Shown: positions 39,944 to 50,686 of the stretch, in pieces | Layout: every line of letters begins with the position of its first letter | How positions within the stretch are numbered: position 1 is the first letter of the stretch | Assembly: GCF_000284035.1 (NCBI RefSeq) | Contig: NC_016887.1 | Span: forward strand, 1-64,000 | Direction of reading: 5' to 3' | Origin: Nocardia cyriacigeorgica GUH-2 | GTDB lineage: Bacteria > Actinomycetota > Actinomycetes > Mycobacteriales > Mycobacteriaceae | DNA: 64,000 nucleotides | Made by a program: the position numbers and the translations under genes | The notes under the pieces: generated by a model | The model's database searches: none | The model's input: the letters and a program-made list of their open reading frames with translations, nothing else | Told to the model about the DNA's origin: nothing

Positions 39944-41344
39944 ATGCGCGCACCACTGGCCCTGCTCGCCACCTGTGTCCTGATGAGCGCGCCGAGCGCG
40001 AGCGCCGCACCGGTCTGGGGGCCGCTGGCGCCGCCGAATCCGCATCTGGGGCCGGTGGGTACCGCGACCATGCACGGTGACGCCGGCTCGTCGGACGCCA
40101 CCCCACTGGCCGGTCCCGGAACCGGCGCGCATCCGGTGACGATCTATCCGCTGGCCGCCGCCTGCCCGACGCTGTTGCAGGGCAACGACGGTCTTGTGGT
40201 CGCGTTGTGCACCGCGATCGCCGGGCGCGAACCCACGGTGTTCCTGATCGACCCGGAATCGCCGGTCGGCCTGCCGCTGGCCTCGCTGACGCTGACCAAG
40301 GGCAGTCTGCTCGGCGGCGTCTACGCTTATCTCGACAACGCGGACCGTTTGGTGGTCGTCGACGGCAACCGGGAGCTGTTGCGGATCGCGCACAGGCGCA
40401 CCGAATCCGGCCGCTGGCAACTCGCGGTCGACTCCTCGGTCTCGCTGGCCGGCTCGATTCCGGTGGGCGACAACGTCACCGGATTGGTGCCGGATTGGTC
40501 CGGCAATGTCTGGTTCGCCACCGGCGGCGGAGTGGTCGGGTTCGTCCGGCCCGCCGGCGCCGTGACGACGATCGCGCTGCCGTCCGGTGAGCAGGTCGCC
40601 AACAGCATCTCCGCCGCACCGAGCGGGCGCGTCGCGGTGGCCACCACGCATGCGCTCTACGAACTGCGCGCGGGCACGGCGGGCCCGGAAGTGTTGTGGC
40701 GCGCGCCCTATGAACGTGGTTCGGCTCGCAAACCGGGACAGCTGAGCTGGGGCACCGGGTCCACGCCCACCTATTTCGGCCCGAGCACCGGCGCCGAATA
40801 CCTGACCATCGTCGACAATGCCGACGGCCGGGTGCGGCTGCTGGTCTTCCGGTCCGGCAGTGGGCAGCTGGTCTGCACCGAGCCGGTGCTCACCGAAGCC
40901 GGTGCGGGCAGCGAGAACTCGCCGATCGGGATCGGCCGCTCGGTGTTCGTGGCGAGCACCTACGGCTATCCCTATCCGACCGTGCCCGAGGGTGCGGGTC
41001 CCGCGGTGCCGTCGTCGGCGCCGTTCACCGGCGGGCTCACCCGCGTCGATGTGGCCGACAACGGTTGCCGCACAGTGTGGGACAGCCCGGTGCGCAGCGC
41101 CGCGGTCCCGCATCTGTCCATCGCCGACGGCCTGCTCTACACCGTCTCCCGGATCGGGTTGCCGGTGACGACACCGCTGGACGGTTACGCGTTGACGGTG
41201 ATCGACCCGGAAACCGGTGGCGTACTGGACAACAGTGTGCTGCCGCCGACGATCGTGGGCGATCCGCTGCAGATGTCGGCGTTGATCACCATGGGCGGCA
41301 AGCTCTTCCAGGGCACCGTCACCGGGGTCGTCCGGGTGGGCTGA
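39944..41344 (+). CDS. Exported beta-propeller-like protein, unknown
   Basis: 466 residues from ATG 39944 (AAAGGCGG upstream). A clear Sec signal peptide: MRAPLALLATCVLMSAPSAS followed by a probable cut near ASA-AP. The mature protein is a series of Val/Gly-rich strands with repeated DNADRLVVVDGN, WSGNVWFATGGG and IVDNADGRVRLLVF motifs, consistent with a beta-propeller. Four or more Cys could form disulfides. I do not recognise the family; secreted or surface protein. Confidence 0.75.
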   Translation: MRAPLALLATCVLMSAPSASAAPVWGPLAPPNPHLGPVGTATMHGDAGSSDATPLAGPGTGAHPVTIYPLAAACPTLLQGNDGLVVALCTAIAGREPTVFLIDPESPVGLPLASLTLTKGSLLGGVYAYLDNADRLVVVDGNRELLRIAHRRTESGRWQLAVDSSVSLAGSIPVGDNVTGLVPDWSGNVWFATGGGVVGFVRPAGAVTTIALPSGEQVANSISAAPSGRVAVATTHALYELRAGTAGPEVLWRAPYERGSARKPGQLSWGTGSTPTYFGPSTGAEYLTIVDNADGRVRLLVFRSGSGQLVCTEPVLTEAGAGSENSPIGIGRSVFVASTYGYPYPTVPEGAGPAVPSSAPFTGGLTRVDVADNGCRTVWDSPVRSAAVPHLSIADGLLYTVSRIGLPVTTPLDGYALTVIDPETGGVLDNSVLPPTIVGDPLQMSALITMGGKLFQGTVTGVVRVG

Positions 41345-42026
41345 GGGCCGCCGGAACTGTCCGATTCACCCGTTTAAACCTCGAATGAGTCGAAGATCAC
41401 AGTACTGACTTCGGTAACCCCGATGGTGCTGATCCGGGCCAGCCGGCGGTGCCGCTGACGGCATTGCGGCGACCCGATAACCGGCCGGTTAACTGTGTAT
41501 TGGTACATGTAGATCGCCTGCCGCATGACGTTGATCGTGTTTGTTCCGTGATAAACAAACCTGCGGTCGCTTTCTCGCCACACTTCGTTCAGCTATCCCC
41601 ATTTTCCACAGAGAATCCCCAGGTAGCGGGCCATCTTGTGAGTACCGACCGGTAGCGGACAAGCAGGCGTGGCTAATCGCCTGAGGGTGTCCGGTCGAGT
41701 CGGGTCCGTGACCTCGAAAAACGAAATGCAATTGCAGATGAAAGGACCAAATCGTGGTTCACATCGGCCGCTGCGAGTTAGCTGGAACCGTGAAAAACGA
41801 GGTCTTCACATGGGTTTGCGGGCGGTCTGCTTTATACGCCTGACGGCTGCGTAGAGGGTTGCATGGGCATAACGATTGTGTAGAGTCAACGGCAACGCTG
41901 GCCGCAGCTCGAGCACGACTCGCTGCGGCCAGCGGAACTCAAATGGGGGAGTTCTTCACAGGTCCGATTCCCGGTGTAGCCAACAGTTGCCAGAGCCGTG
42001 ATCGCTCACCGTGTGCTCGGCGATGG
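41345..42026. other. Lower-GC gene-free interval
   Basis: About 680 bases of visibly lower GC than the flanks, without a convincing gene on either strand; short frames at 41374-41583 (minus) and 41669-41854 (plus) lack ribosome sites and domains. Contains TTTTCCACA near 41600, a near DnaA box. May be a decayed gene or a long regulatory region. Confidence 0.45.
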
Positions 42027-43025
42027 CTACCGTGGCCGATCCACTCCAGCAGCTACCGGCTGGTCGGTTTCCGCACGGTCGCGTTCCAGGGCCGCCCGGC
42101 GCCCGGCGCCGAACACATAGAGCAGAAACAACGCCTCGGCCGCGAACCCGATCCCGATGCGCACCGGCGCGGGCCGGCCGCTCGGCGTCACGAAACCCTC
42201 CAGCAGGCCCGACACCAGCAGCACGCCCACCAGACCGAGCGCGATCGTCGCGGTGGCCCTGCCCTGGCGCGCCACCGCCTCCAGCCGGCTCAGCCGGCCC
42301 GGATCCACCAGCGTCCAGCCGAGTTTCAGCCCCGCACCGCCGGCGACGAAGACCGCGGTGAGCTCGAGCGTGCCGTGCGGCAGGATGAAACCGAAGAACG
42401 ATTCCAGCCGCCCCGCCTCGGCCATCAGCCCGGCCGTGACACCGAGATTGAGCGCGTTCATGAACAGCAGATACAGCGCGGGCAGGATCAGCACCCCGGT
42501 GAACAGGGCGATCGCCGACACCCAGGCGTTATTGGTCCACACCTGCGCCGCGAACGCCTCGTTCGGATGCTCGGAGTAATAGGTCTCGAACGCGCCGCCG
42601 GGCGCGGTGATCGCGTCGGTGTTCGAGGGGATACCGAGAACCGAACGCGCCGAATCGGACTCGGCCACCCAGCCGGCGATCCCCGCGGTCACCAGCAGGA
42701 ACACCGCCGCCACCGCCGCCCACCACGGCCACGCGCGATACACCGCGGCCGGGAAGCGGTGGGTGAAGAACCGCCCGATCTCCGACCACGTGTCGGCCCG
42801 GGTGCCGAGCACCTTGGCCCGGGCGCGCGCCAGCACCGCGCTCAGCCCCGCGACGAGTTCCGGATCCGGGCTGTGGGTCTGCAACCGGGCCAGCTGCTGG
42901 GAGGTGCGCCGATACAGTGCCACCAGCTCGTCGGCCTCGGCGCCGGTGAGGGTGCCCTTGCGGGCCAGGAAGTCCAGCCGGTTCCAGGCCCCGCGATGCG
43001 CGTAGCTGTATGCGTCCACGTCCAT
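42027..43025 (-). CDS. SpoIIM-family membrane protein (Rv3694c-type)
   Basis: 332 residues from ATG 43025 with GGGAGG. N-terminal soluble part (RGAWNRLDFLARKGTLTGAE) as in the mycobacterial Rv3694c family, then five or six membrane helices with the SpoIIM segments NNAWVSAIALFTGVLILPAL and GFILPHGTLELTAVFVAGGAG. The family is named after the Bacillus engulfment protein, but in non-sporulating actinobacteria the role is unknown. Divergent from the RDD gene, 43 bases apart. Confidence 0.88.
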   Translation of the reverse strand: MDVDAYSYAHRGAWNRLDFLARKGTLTGAEADELVALYRRTSQQLARLQTHSPDPELVAGLSAVLARARAKVLGTRADTWSEIGRFFTHRFPAAVYRAWPWWAAVAAVFLLVTAGIAGWVAESDSARSVLGIPSNTDAITAPGGAFETYYSEHPNEAFAAQVWTNNAWVSAIALFTGVLILPALYLLFMNALNLGVTAGLMAEAGRLESFFGFILPHGTLELTAVFVAGGAGLKLGWTLVDPGRLSRLEAVARQGRATATIALGLVGVLLVSGLLEGFVTPSGRPAPVRIGIGFAAEALFLLYVFGAGRRAALERDRAETDQPVAAGVDRPR

Positions 43026-43068
43026 TCGGTTGCCTCCCACTCCCGCTCTGGGAAGAATGCTAGGCGAC

Positions 43069-43872
43069 ATGGCTGAGTTCACCACCGGCGAAGCAGTGGC
43101 CCTGGAGCTGCCCATCGCGCGCATCCCCACCCGGGCCGGGGCATTCTTCGTCGACGTGCTCGTCCAGATGTTCATCGGCTGGACGCTGATGTTCGGCATC
43201 GTCTCGCTGCTGCTGCCCAGCGGAGCCGACTCCGCCTGGCTCGCGACGGCCGCACTCGTCACCGTGATCGCCACGCTGGTCGGCTACCCGGTGGCCTGCG
43301 AAACCCTCAGCCGTGGCCGCACCCTCGGCAAGCTGATCTTCGGGCTGCGGGTCGTGCGCGCCGACGGCGGGCCGATCGACTTCCGGCACGCGCTCACCCG
43401 GGGCCTGGCCGGCGCGATCGTCGACTTCTGGATGCTCGGCGCGTTCGGCGCCGTCGCTGTGATCAGCTCGCTCTGCTCGCCGAACGCGCGCCGGGTGGGC
43501 GATGTACTGGCGGGCACCGTCGTCGTCTATGGACAGCGGATGCTGCCGATCCCGGCGCTGGCCGTGCCGCCGCCCTGGCTCGCCGACTGGGCGACCCGCC
43601 TGGACCCCACCCCGCTGCCCGACGATCTCGCGCTGGCGGTGCGGCAGTATCTGACCCGCCTGCGCACCCTCACTCCGGAGGCGCAGGTCGCCCTCGGCAA
43701 TGCCCTCACCGACGCCGTCTGCGCCCGCCTCGGCATCACCCGCCCCGGCGACTACCCGCCGCCGCAGATCCTCGGCAGCATCATGGCCGAACGACAGCGC
43801 CGCGCCCTGACGACACCGCTCACCGCACCGTCGGCCATCGGATGGGCAGCCAAGCCCGCCATCGCCCGATAG
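43069..43872 (+). CDS. RDD-family membrane protein (Rv3695-type)
   Basis: 267 residues. The RDD domain shows RIPTRAGAFFVDVLVQMFIG (Arg and Asp of the name), about four helices, and SRGRTLGKLIFGLRVV, then RRVGDVLAGTVVVY. A 100-residue cytosolic C-terminal extension follows. Partner of the SpoIIM-type gene in a conserved actinobacterial cluster with MoxR and DUF58 genes; possible transporter or envelope assembly role. Confidence 0.9.
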   Translation: MAEFTTGEAVALELPIARIPTRAGAFFVDVLVQMFIGWTLMFGIVSLLLPSGADSAWLATAALVTVIATLVGYPVACETLSRGRTLGKLIFGLRVVRADGGPIDFRHALTRGLAGAIVDFWMLGAFGAVAVISSLCSPNARRVGDVLAGTVVVYGQRMLPIPALAVPPPWLADWATRLDPTPLPDDLALAVRQYLTRLRTLTPEAQVALGNALTDAVCARLGITRPGDYPPPQILGSIMAERQRRALTTPLTAPSAIGWAAKPAIAR

Positions 43873-44039
43873 CTGCCGCGACATAAATCCGCGCGAGTGA
43901 CGCCTGGCGCCGCCACAGCGACGGCCCGAGCGGAGCGTTCCGCCCCACGCCGAGGTGCCGCCTGCTCGTGTGCGGACGCCGGGCGTCGGGCGCTCACGAT
44001 CGCGGCGAGGTCTACATCCCGGCCGTGTGAGGCCCCCGT

Positions 44040-45347
44040 TTACATCCCGCCCGACTGCTTGAGTTCCAAATACTCGTCCGCGAGGGCTTCCGGCAAACGC
44101 TCCGGTGGGGCAGCGACCACGTCGATGCCGGTGCGTCGCAACGACTCCTGCACCAGCGCGCGCTCGGCCAGCAGTGATTCGGCGGCCGCGGCGCCGTAGA
44201 GTTCGCCGGGGCTGTCGCGGCGGGTGGCGGCCGCGGCGACTTCCGGGTCGGTGACCGAGACGATCAGCACCCGATGACGGTGGGCGAGCACCGGAAGCAC
44301 CGGCATCAGGTTCTCCTGCACCGCGGCGCCGTCGAGGGTGGTGAACCAGACGATGAGGCTGCGGCGGCGGGTGCGGTCGATGGCGGCGCGCACCAGGGCG
44401 GCGGTGTCGGTGTCGACGAGCGCGGGCGTCACCCCGGCCAGGGCGTGCATCAGCTTCGATTGCAGCCGCCGGCCGCCGATGCCGCGCACCTCGGCGCGCA
44501 CCTGACGGTCGAAGGCGAGCAGATCCACCGAATCACCGGCCGCGGCGGCCAGCCCGCCCAGCAGCAGCGCCGCCTCGATGCTCGCGTCCAGCCGGGTGCC
44601 GTCGGCGCCGCCGATGCCCACCCGGCCCGCGCTCACCCGTCCGGTGTCGAGCAGCATCAGCATGTGCCGGTTGCGTTCCGGGCGCCAGGTGCGCACCAGG
44701 ACGTCGGTGGCGCGGGCGGTGGCCCGCCAGTCGATGGTGCGCACGTCGTCACCGGCGACGTATTCGCGGAAGGAATCGAATTCGGTGCCCTGGCCCCGCA
44801 TGTTCGCCACCGTGCGGCCTTCGAGGTGTTGCAGCCGTTTCACCTTCGAACGCAGCAGTTTCTCACTGCGGAACGGCGGCAGCGCACGCACGCGGGCGGG
44901 CACGTCGTGGCGGGTCTGGCGCCCGGCCAGGCCGAGCGGTCCGAGGACGCGCACGGTGATCGGCCCGGCGGCCCGGTCACCGCGATGGGTGGGGGTGAGG
45001 GTGGTGCGGTAGCGGGTGCGGGTGCCGGGTTCCAGCGCGAGCCGGTGGCTGCCGCCGGCGGCGCGGGCACTGTCGGGCCAGTCGTCCCACAGCATCCCGC
45101 GGACGGTGCGCGGCCCGGTGTTGGTCACCACGAGTTCCACTTCGGTGCTGCGCCCGAGCCGCACGCCCGTCAATGGTTCGCGGGTCAACGTCAGCCAACC
45201 GGCGCTGCCCGCGGCGGCGAGGTCGGCGAGCACCGCGACCACCAGCAGCGCGCTCATCACCGCGACGCCCAGCCAGGACGGCAGTACGAAAGTGACCACC
45301 AGCGCCCCCACCACGGCGGCGGCGAACAGCCGACCGGTGACGACCAC
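44040..45347 (-). CDS. DUF58 protein, MoxR partner
   Basis: 435 residues from GTG 45347. Two N-terminal membrane helices, a beta-rich domain, and the DUF58 motif FREYVAGDDVRTIDW leading into a von Willebrand A-like fold (MLMLLDTGRVSAG, FTTLDGA). Such proteins are clients or partners of MoxR AAA+ ATPases. Four bases separate it from moxR, so co-expression is certain in practice. Confidence 0.92.
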   Translation of the reverse strand: MVVTGRLFAAAVVGALVVTFVLPSWLGVAVMSALLVVAVLADLAAAGSAGWLTLTREPLTGVRLGRSTEVELVVTNTGPRTVRGMLWDDWPDSARAAGGSHRLALEPGTRTRYRTTLTPTHRGDRAAGPITVRVLGPLGLAGRQTRHDVPARVRALPPFRSEKLLRSKVKRLQHLEGRTVANMRGQGTEFDSFREYVAGDDVRTIDWRATARATDVLVRTWRPERNRHMLMLLDTGRVSAGRVGIGGADGTRLDASIEAALLLGGLAAAAGDSVDLLAFDRQVRAEVRGIGGRRLQSKLMHALAGVTPALVDTDTAALVRAAIDRTRRRSLIVWFTTLDGAAVQENLMPVLPVLAHRHRVLIVSVTDPEVAAAATRRDSPGELYGAAAAESLLAERALVQESLRRTGIDVVAAPPERLPEALADEYLELKQSGGM

Positions 45348-45350
45348 GGC

Positions 45351-46330
<980 letters not shown>

Positions 46331-46334
<4 letters not shown>

Positions 46335-47377
46335 GAGACCTCCGCTTCGATCCATTCGAGTTGCGCGGCAACCATTTCCAAGGTGGGTTCATCGGGCACC
46401 GGCCCGTACAGCGCGGCGTACACCCAGTTCGCGTCGGCCCCGGTGCGGGCGATCAGCGCGGCGACCACCTGTTCCGGTGCGGTGTCGGCGGTGACGCCGA
46501 GCGGTGAGCGCACCCGGCGCAGGGTGGCCGCGCGCAGTTTCGCCGCGACGTATTCGTAGTCCTTCGACCGCCGGTACAGCGCGGCCTGACCGGCGAGCAA
46601 CTCGTTGGCCGTCACCTCCACCGGGCGCGGTTCACCGACCAGCGCCCCGCGCCGCCGCGCCCGCCACCACACCAGCAGCGCGCCTGCGATCAGGAACTGC
46701 AAGCCGCCGAACGCGACCGGCGCGGGCAGGCGTTCGAAGATGGAGTCGGAACCGGAACCGAAGTCGGGATCCTCGGGAAACTCGGGTTCCGGCAGGTCCG
46801 GCGGGATGTCCGGTGGTTCGGGGGGTGGGGGAGCGTCGGGCGCGCCGCACGATTGCAGCGCCGCCCACAGCAGCAGGACCAGCGCGGCGACGGCGGCGAG
46901 GGTGGCCCAGAACTTGGGATTGCGCAGCAGATCGGACAGCGGCGGCAGGCTCGGCCGGGTGCGCGGTGCGCGTTCGACGGCATCGACCTCGCGGGGTTCG
47001 GCCACCGGGGGCGGGGCGGCCGCGGAGAACTGGTCGACGAATTCGAGCCTGCGGTATTCGTCCTCGGTGGCGTGCCTGCCGCCGTAGACGACCTCGTCGA
47101 AACTCTGCGCCGCCGGACGGAATTCGTCGGCATGCTGCACCGGATCGGCCGCGGTGGTGACCTCGTACGCGGTTTCGGCCGCGGTGCGGGAGCGGCGGAT
47201 ATCGAGCAGGCCGCGCTGTTCCAGCCCACGCAGGGTGGCGCGGAAGCGTTCGCGCAGCGCGGCGTCGTAATCGCGGCGCTGGAGGGCGGATTCGGCGGCG
47301 GCACGATGATCGGCGGCCGAGCCGAGCCGTGGCGGTTGTGGTGTGGGGCCATCGCCGGGGGTGTTCAGTTCAGCCAT
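46331..47377 (-). CDS. DUF4129 protein with DUF4350-type C terminus
   Basis: 348 residues from ATG 47377. The N-terminal half is DUF4129-like (RRDYDAALRERFRATLRGLEQRGLL and SFDEVVYGGRHATEDEYRRL). Two membrane helices flank a Pro/Glu/Asp-rich external loop. The C-terminal half (LLAGQAALYRRSKDYEYVAAKLRAA) resembles the tail of DUF4350 proteins. In mycobacteria these are two neighbouring genes (Rv3690 and Rv3691 types); here they seem merged and the central DUF4350 domain is not visible. Overlaps moxR and the next gene. Confidence 0.75.
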
Positions 47378-48264
47378 CGTGCCCCCTCGCCGAGCGGCAC
47401 CGGGGCCGGGGCGGGCAGCCGGATGTCCATGCCCTCGCGACGGCAGCGGCGGTCCACGTAGACGACCGCCCGGGTGGCGGATTCGACGATCTCGCCGAAC
47501 ACCACCAGCAACAGCACCGCCGCCGTCGCCAGCACGATGACCGCCCAGCGGTGGGTGCCGGAGAAATCGGAGAGGAACCACGGGATGGCGATCAGCGGCA
47601 ACGCCGTCAGCATCAGCAGCGCGCGGGTGCACAGCCACAGCCAGGCGGTCGGCCACTGTGTGCCGTAGACGAGCAGTTTCGATCGCGCGACGGCCACCCG
47701 ATGGCTCGCGCCTTCGGCGAAGATCACCGGCACCGCGACGAACCGGTTCGCGCGCAACCAGGCCAGCCACACCAGCGCGAACGGCAACCCGATGATCAAG
47801 ACGGTGCCGAGCGCCAGGACCGCCAGGCCGACGAGTGTGAACAGCGAGCCGAACAACAACTGCGGACCCAGCCGCGCGCCGAAACGCCGCACCGCGGTCT
47901 GCCAGGTAATCGGTGTGCCTGCGATGGCGGCCGTGCCGATGGCGGTGGTGATGCCGCGCATGGTGACCCGGACCAGCCAGAGGCAGACCAGCGTGGTGAG
48001 GATGACCGTCCAGGTGACGGCGGCATCGTCGTCATCGGAGAGGCGGATGACCCCGGCCGTCACACCGGCGACGAGGAGTTCGGCGGCGACCAGCAGTGTC
48101 GCGCCGACCCCGGCCAGCGGCCGGATGGCCGACTGGATGAGCGCGAACGGCGTATCGAGCAGTTCGCGGAAGGTCATCGGACGGATCGGCACCGTCGCTC
48201 CGAGAGACCCCGGCACCGGATCGTTCCCCGCCCCGACGGCACCGGCCGGTTCGGCTGGTGGCAC
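47365..48264 (-). CDS. Polytopic membrane protein (Rv3689-like)
   Basis: 299 residues from GTG 48264; six or more helices, with the cytosolic start IRPMTFRELLDTPFALIQSA typical of the glycerophosphodiesterase membrane-domain-like family found at the head of MoxR/DUF4129 clusters. Its stop overlaps the next start by 13 bases. First gene of the five-gene membrane/MoxR operon. Function unknown. Confidence 0.8.
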   Translation of the reverse strand: MPPAEPAGAVGAGNDPVPGSLGATVPIRPMTFRELLDTPFALIQSAIRPLAGVGATLLVAAELLVAGVTAGVIRLSDDDDAAVTWTVILTTLVCLWLVRVTMRGITTAIGTAAIAGTPITWQTAVRRFGARLGPQLLFGSLFTLVGLAVLALGTVLIIGLPFALVWLAWLRANRFVAVPVIFAEGASHRVAVARSKLLVYGTQWPTAWLWLCTRALLMLTALPLIAIPWFLSDFSGTHRWAVIVLATAAVLLLVVFGEIVESATRAVVYVDRRCRREGMDIRLPAPAPVPLGEGARWLN

Positions 48265-48409
48265 GCGGCCGAGTGTAACCGGTCGGTGTGCACCGGGCCC
48301 GGCGATGGCGTCGCGATGCTCCGGCGAGCAGGTATGCGCGAATGGTCCAGCGCGGAAGGCTCCGGTCGAGTGCGGGTGCGCTCTGTCGGCCGGACCGTGT
48401 GGCGGGTGA

Positions 48410-48952
48410 TCAGCGCAGCAGGTGCTCCACGACGCGTCGATACCGCTCGGGATCGATCGGCGGCAGGCCCAGCAATGCGCGCAGGTAGATCCCGTCGCCG
48501 ACCAGCCGCACCAGATCCGCGCGCACCGGATCGTCGATCTCGGCGTCCAGGCCGTCGGACCAGGAGTTCATCATGTCGGCGAGCGCTTGCTGCACGACGT
48601 CGGTCTCCGGGCCCGCAGTGGCGTCGACGGTGCGCATGGTGGCCAGCAGCGATCGGTACAGCTCCAGTTCGAGCGCTTCGTCGGTGGATTCGGCGTCCGG
48701 AATCTGCAGGTACCACTCGGCCACCGAGCCGCCCGCGGCGACGGAATCGGCGAGCTGGGTGCGGGCCCGCTCGGTGAGCCGGCGGACCAGCCCGGCCAGC
48801 AGCGCGTCTTTGCTTTTGAAGTGATAGAGCAGCCCGCCCTTGGATACGCCCGCGGCGGCGGCGACGTTCTCGAGGGTCACCTGGGACATGCCCTTGGTCA
48901 GCAGCAGGGTCTCGAGTGCGTCCAGGATGCGGTCGCGGGTGGTCGTTGTCAC
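48410..48952 (-). CDS. TetR-family repressor of the MFS pump
   Basis: 180 residues from GTG 48952. N-terminal TetR helix-turn-helix: ILDALETLLLTKGMSQVTLENVAAAAGVSKGGLLYHFKSKDALL. The C-terminal ligand domain is of the LfrR/TetR_C type. Divergent from the MFS transporter with two palindromes between, so it almost surely represses both genes and is released by a pump substrate. Confidence 0.93.
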   Translation of the reverse strand: MTTTTRDRILDALETLLLTKGMSQVTLENVAAAAGVSKGGLLYHFKSKDALLAGLVRRLTERARTQLADSVAAGGSVAEWYLQIPDAESTDEALELELYRSLLATMRTVDATAGPETDVVQQALADMMNSWSDGLDAEIDDPVRADLVRLVGDGIYLRALLGLPPIDPERYRRVVEHLLR

Positions 48953-48964
48953 GGGTTCAACTGT

Positions 48965-49007
48965 ACCGGCCGGACGGTAATGTCTGGTACTGTACCGTCT
49001 GGACGGT
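48965..49007. promoter_or_regulatory. Paired TetR operators
   Basis: ACCGGCCGGACGGT (48965-48978) and ACCGTCTGGACGGT (48994-49007); the second is a perfect palindrome around its central TG, the first a degenerate copy, 29 bases apart. They fill the 86-base gap between the TetR gene and the MFS start, and are the probable operators. Confidence 0.8.
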
Positions 49008-49038
49008 TTACGACGAGCGACGGAAGTCGAGAAGGATC

Positions 49039-50565
49039 ATGGACATCACCACGGGCGCAGGCCCCGACCTGCGCGCCACCGCGCCCCGCGCCACGACGCG
49101 GGACTGGATCGGCCTGGCCGTGCTGGCCCTCGCCCTGCTGCTGCTCGCGGTCGACGCCACCGTGCTCGATATCGCGGTGCCCGCGATCAGCGCCGACCTG
49201 GCGCCGAGCACCACTCAGCTGCTGTGGATCATCGACGTCTACTCGTTCGTGCTGGCCGGCCTGCTGGTGGTGATGGGCAACCTCGGCGACCGGATCGGCC
49301 GGCGCAAACTGCTGCTGATCGGCGCGGCCGGCTTCGGCCTGGCCTCGCTGCTGGCGGCGTGGGCCGTCAGCCCGGAGATGCTGATCGCCGCGCGCGTGTT
49401 GCAGGGTCTCACCGGCGCGACCCTGATGCCGGCCACCCTCGGGCTGATCCGCGCGATGTTCCTGGACCCGCGTCAGCGCACCTTCGCCATCGCGGTCTGG
49501 GGTGCGATGGCCGGTGGCGGCGCGGCGGCGGGCCCGCTACTGGGCGGCTGGCTGCTCGAGCACTACTGGTGGGGTTCGGTGTTCCTGGCCAACCTGCCGG
49601 TCATGCTGGCGCTGGTCGCGCTGGGGCCGCTGCTGATCCCGGAATCGAAGGACCCGAACCCGGGCCGCTTCGACATCCCGAGCGCGGTGCTGTCGATGCT
49701 GGCGCTGGTGCCGTTCGTGTACGCGGTCAAGGAATTCGCGGCGCACGGCGTGAGCGCGGTGCCGATGGTCGCCGGCGTGATCGGTGTGGTGTCGGGCGTG
49801 CTGTTCGTGCGCAGGCAGCGCACCCTCGATCAGCCGATGCTCGACCTGCGCCTGTTCGAGCTGCCGAAGTTCCGCACCGCGGTACTGACCAACCTGCTCG
49901 CGGTATTCGCGCTGGCCGGTGTGCTGTTCTTCGGTTCGCAGTATCTGCAATTGGTGCTCGGCCGCTCGCCGATGCAGGCCGGACTGCTGTTGCTGCCCGG
50001 TCTCGCGGCCAGCGTGGTCGGCTCGCTGCTGGCCGCGGTGCTGGTGCAGCGCTGGCGGCCGACGGCCGTGCTCGGTGGTTCGCTGGCGGTGGCCGCGTTC
50101 GGCGCGGCCATGTTCTGCTGGCTGACCGCCGATGCGGCGACAGGCACTCTGCCGTTCGTGCTCGGCTTCGGGCTGATCGGCGCCGGCGTCGGCATCGCGC
50201 TGACGGTGTCGTCGGACCTGGTGGTCAGCTCGGCTCCGGTCGAGCGGGCCGGTGCGGCGGCGGCCATCTCGGAGACGGCCTATGAGACGGGCATCGCGCT
50301 CGGTGTTGCGCTGCTCGGCAGCCTCGTGATGGCGGTGTTCCGCAACGGCCTCGACCTGTCCGAGCTGCCGTCCGGCGCGGCCGCCGAATCACTGGGCGGC
50401 GTGGCGGATCTGGCGCGGCAGCTACCGGAGGCGGCGGGTACCTCGCTGCTGACGTCGGCGCACGAATCGTTCGTCACCGGCATCCATCTGGCCTCGGTCG
50501 GTATCGCGGGCGTGCTGCTGGTGGCGGCGGTGCTGGCGTTCCGATCGCGCGCTGCGCGGAGCTGA
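49039..50565 (+). CDS. MFS drug exporter, DHA2 (14-helix) type
   Basis: 508 residues from ATG 49039 (GAAGGA upstream). Proton-driven multidrug efflux in the LfrA/QacA class. Motifs: AVDATVLDIAVPAI in helix 1 (acidic residue in the membrane), motif A GNLGDRIGRRKLLLIG, motif C-like GAMAGGGAAAGPLLGGWLLEHYWWGSVFL. About 14 helices. Likely exports lipophilic cations or drugs, induced via the adjacent TetR protein. Confidence 0.93.
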   Translation: MDITTGAGPDLRATAPRATTRDWIGLAVLALALLLLAVDATVLDIAVPAISADLAPSTTQLLWIIDVYSFVLAGLLVVMGNLGDRIGRRKLLLIGAAGFGLASLLAAWAVSPEMLIAARVLQGLTGATLMPATLGLIRAMFLDPRQRTFAIAVWGAMAGGGAAAGPLLGGWLLEHYWWGSVFLANLPVMLALVALGPLLIPESKDPNPGRFDIPSAVLSMLALVPFVYAVKEFAAHGVSAVPMVAGVIGVVSGVLFVRRQRTLDQPMLDLRLFELPKFRTAVLTNLLAVFALAGVLFFGSQYLQLVLGRSPMQAGLLLLPGLAASVVGSLLAAVLVQRWRPTAVLGGSLAVAAFGAAMFCWLTADAATGTLPFVLGFGLIGAGVGIALTVSSDLVVSSAPVERAGAAAAISETAYETGIALGVALLGSLVMAVFRNGLDLSELPSGAAAESLGGVADLARQLPEAAGTSLLTSAHESFVTGIHLASVGIAGVLLVAAVLAFRSRAARS

Positions 50566-50686
50566 CACGGTCGAGTGGCGCTCGGTCGTCTGGGCGGTGC
50601 GCCTGGACGGCTGAGCGCCGGTCGCCATGAGAGACGCACGACCGAGTGGCACGTCCGGTGGAGCGTGCAGTCGGCTCTCGGCGCGC

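Noticed and set aside
41374..41854. Small frames in the lower-GC interval
   Set aside because: No ribosome site, no hydrophobic or domain pattern; probably chance.
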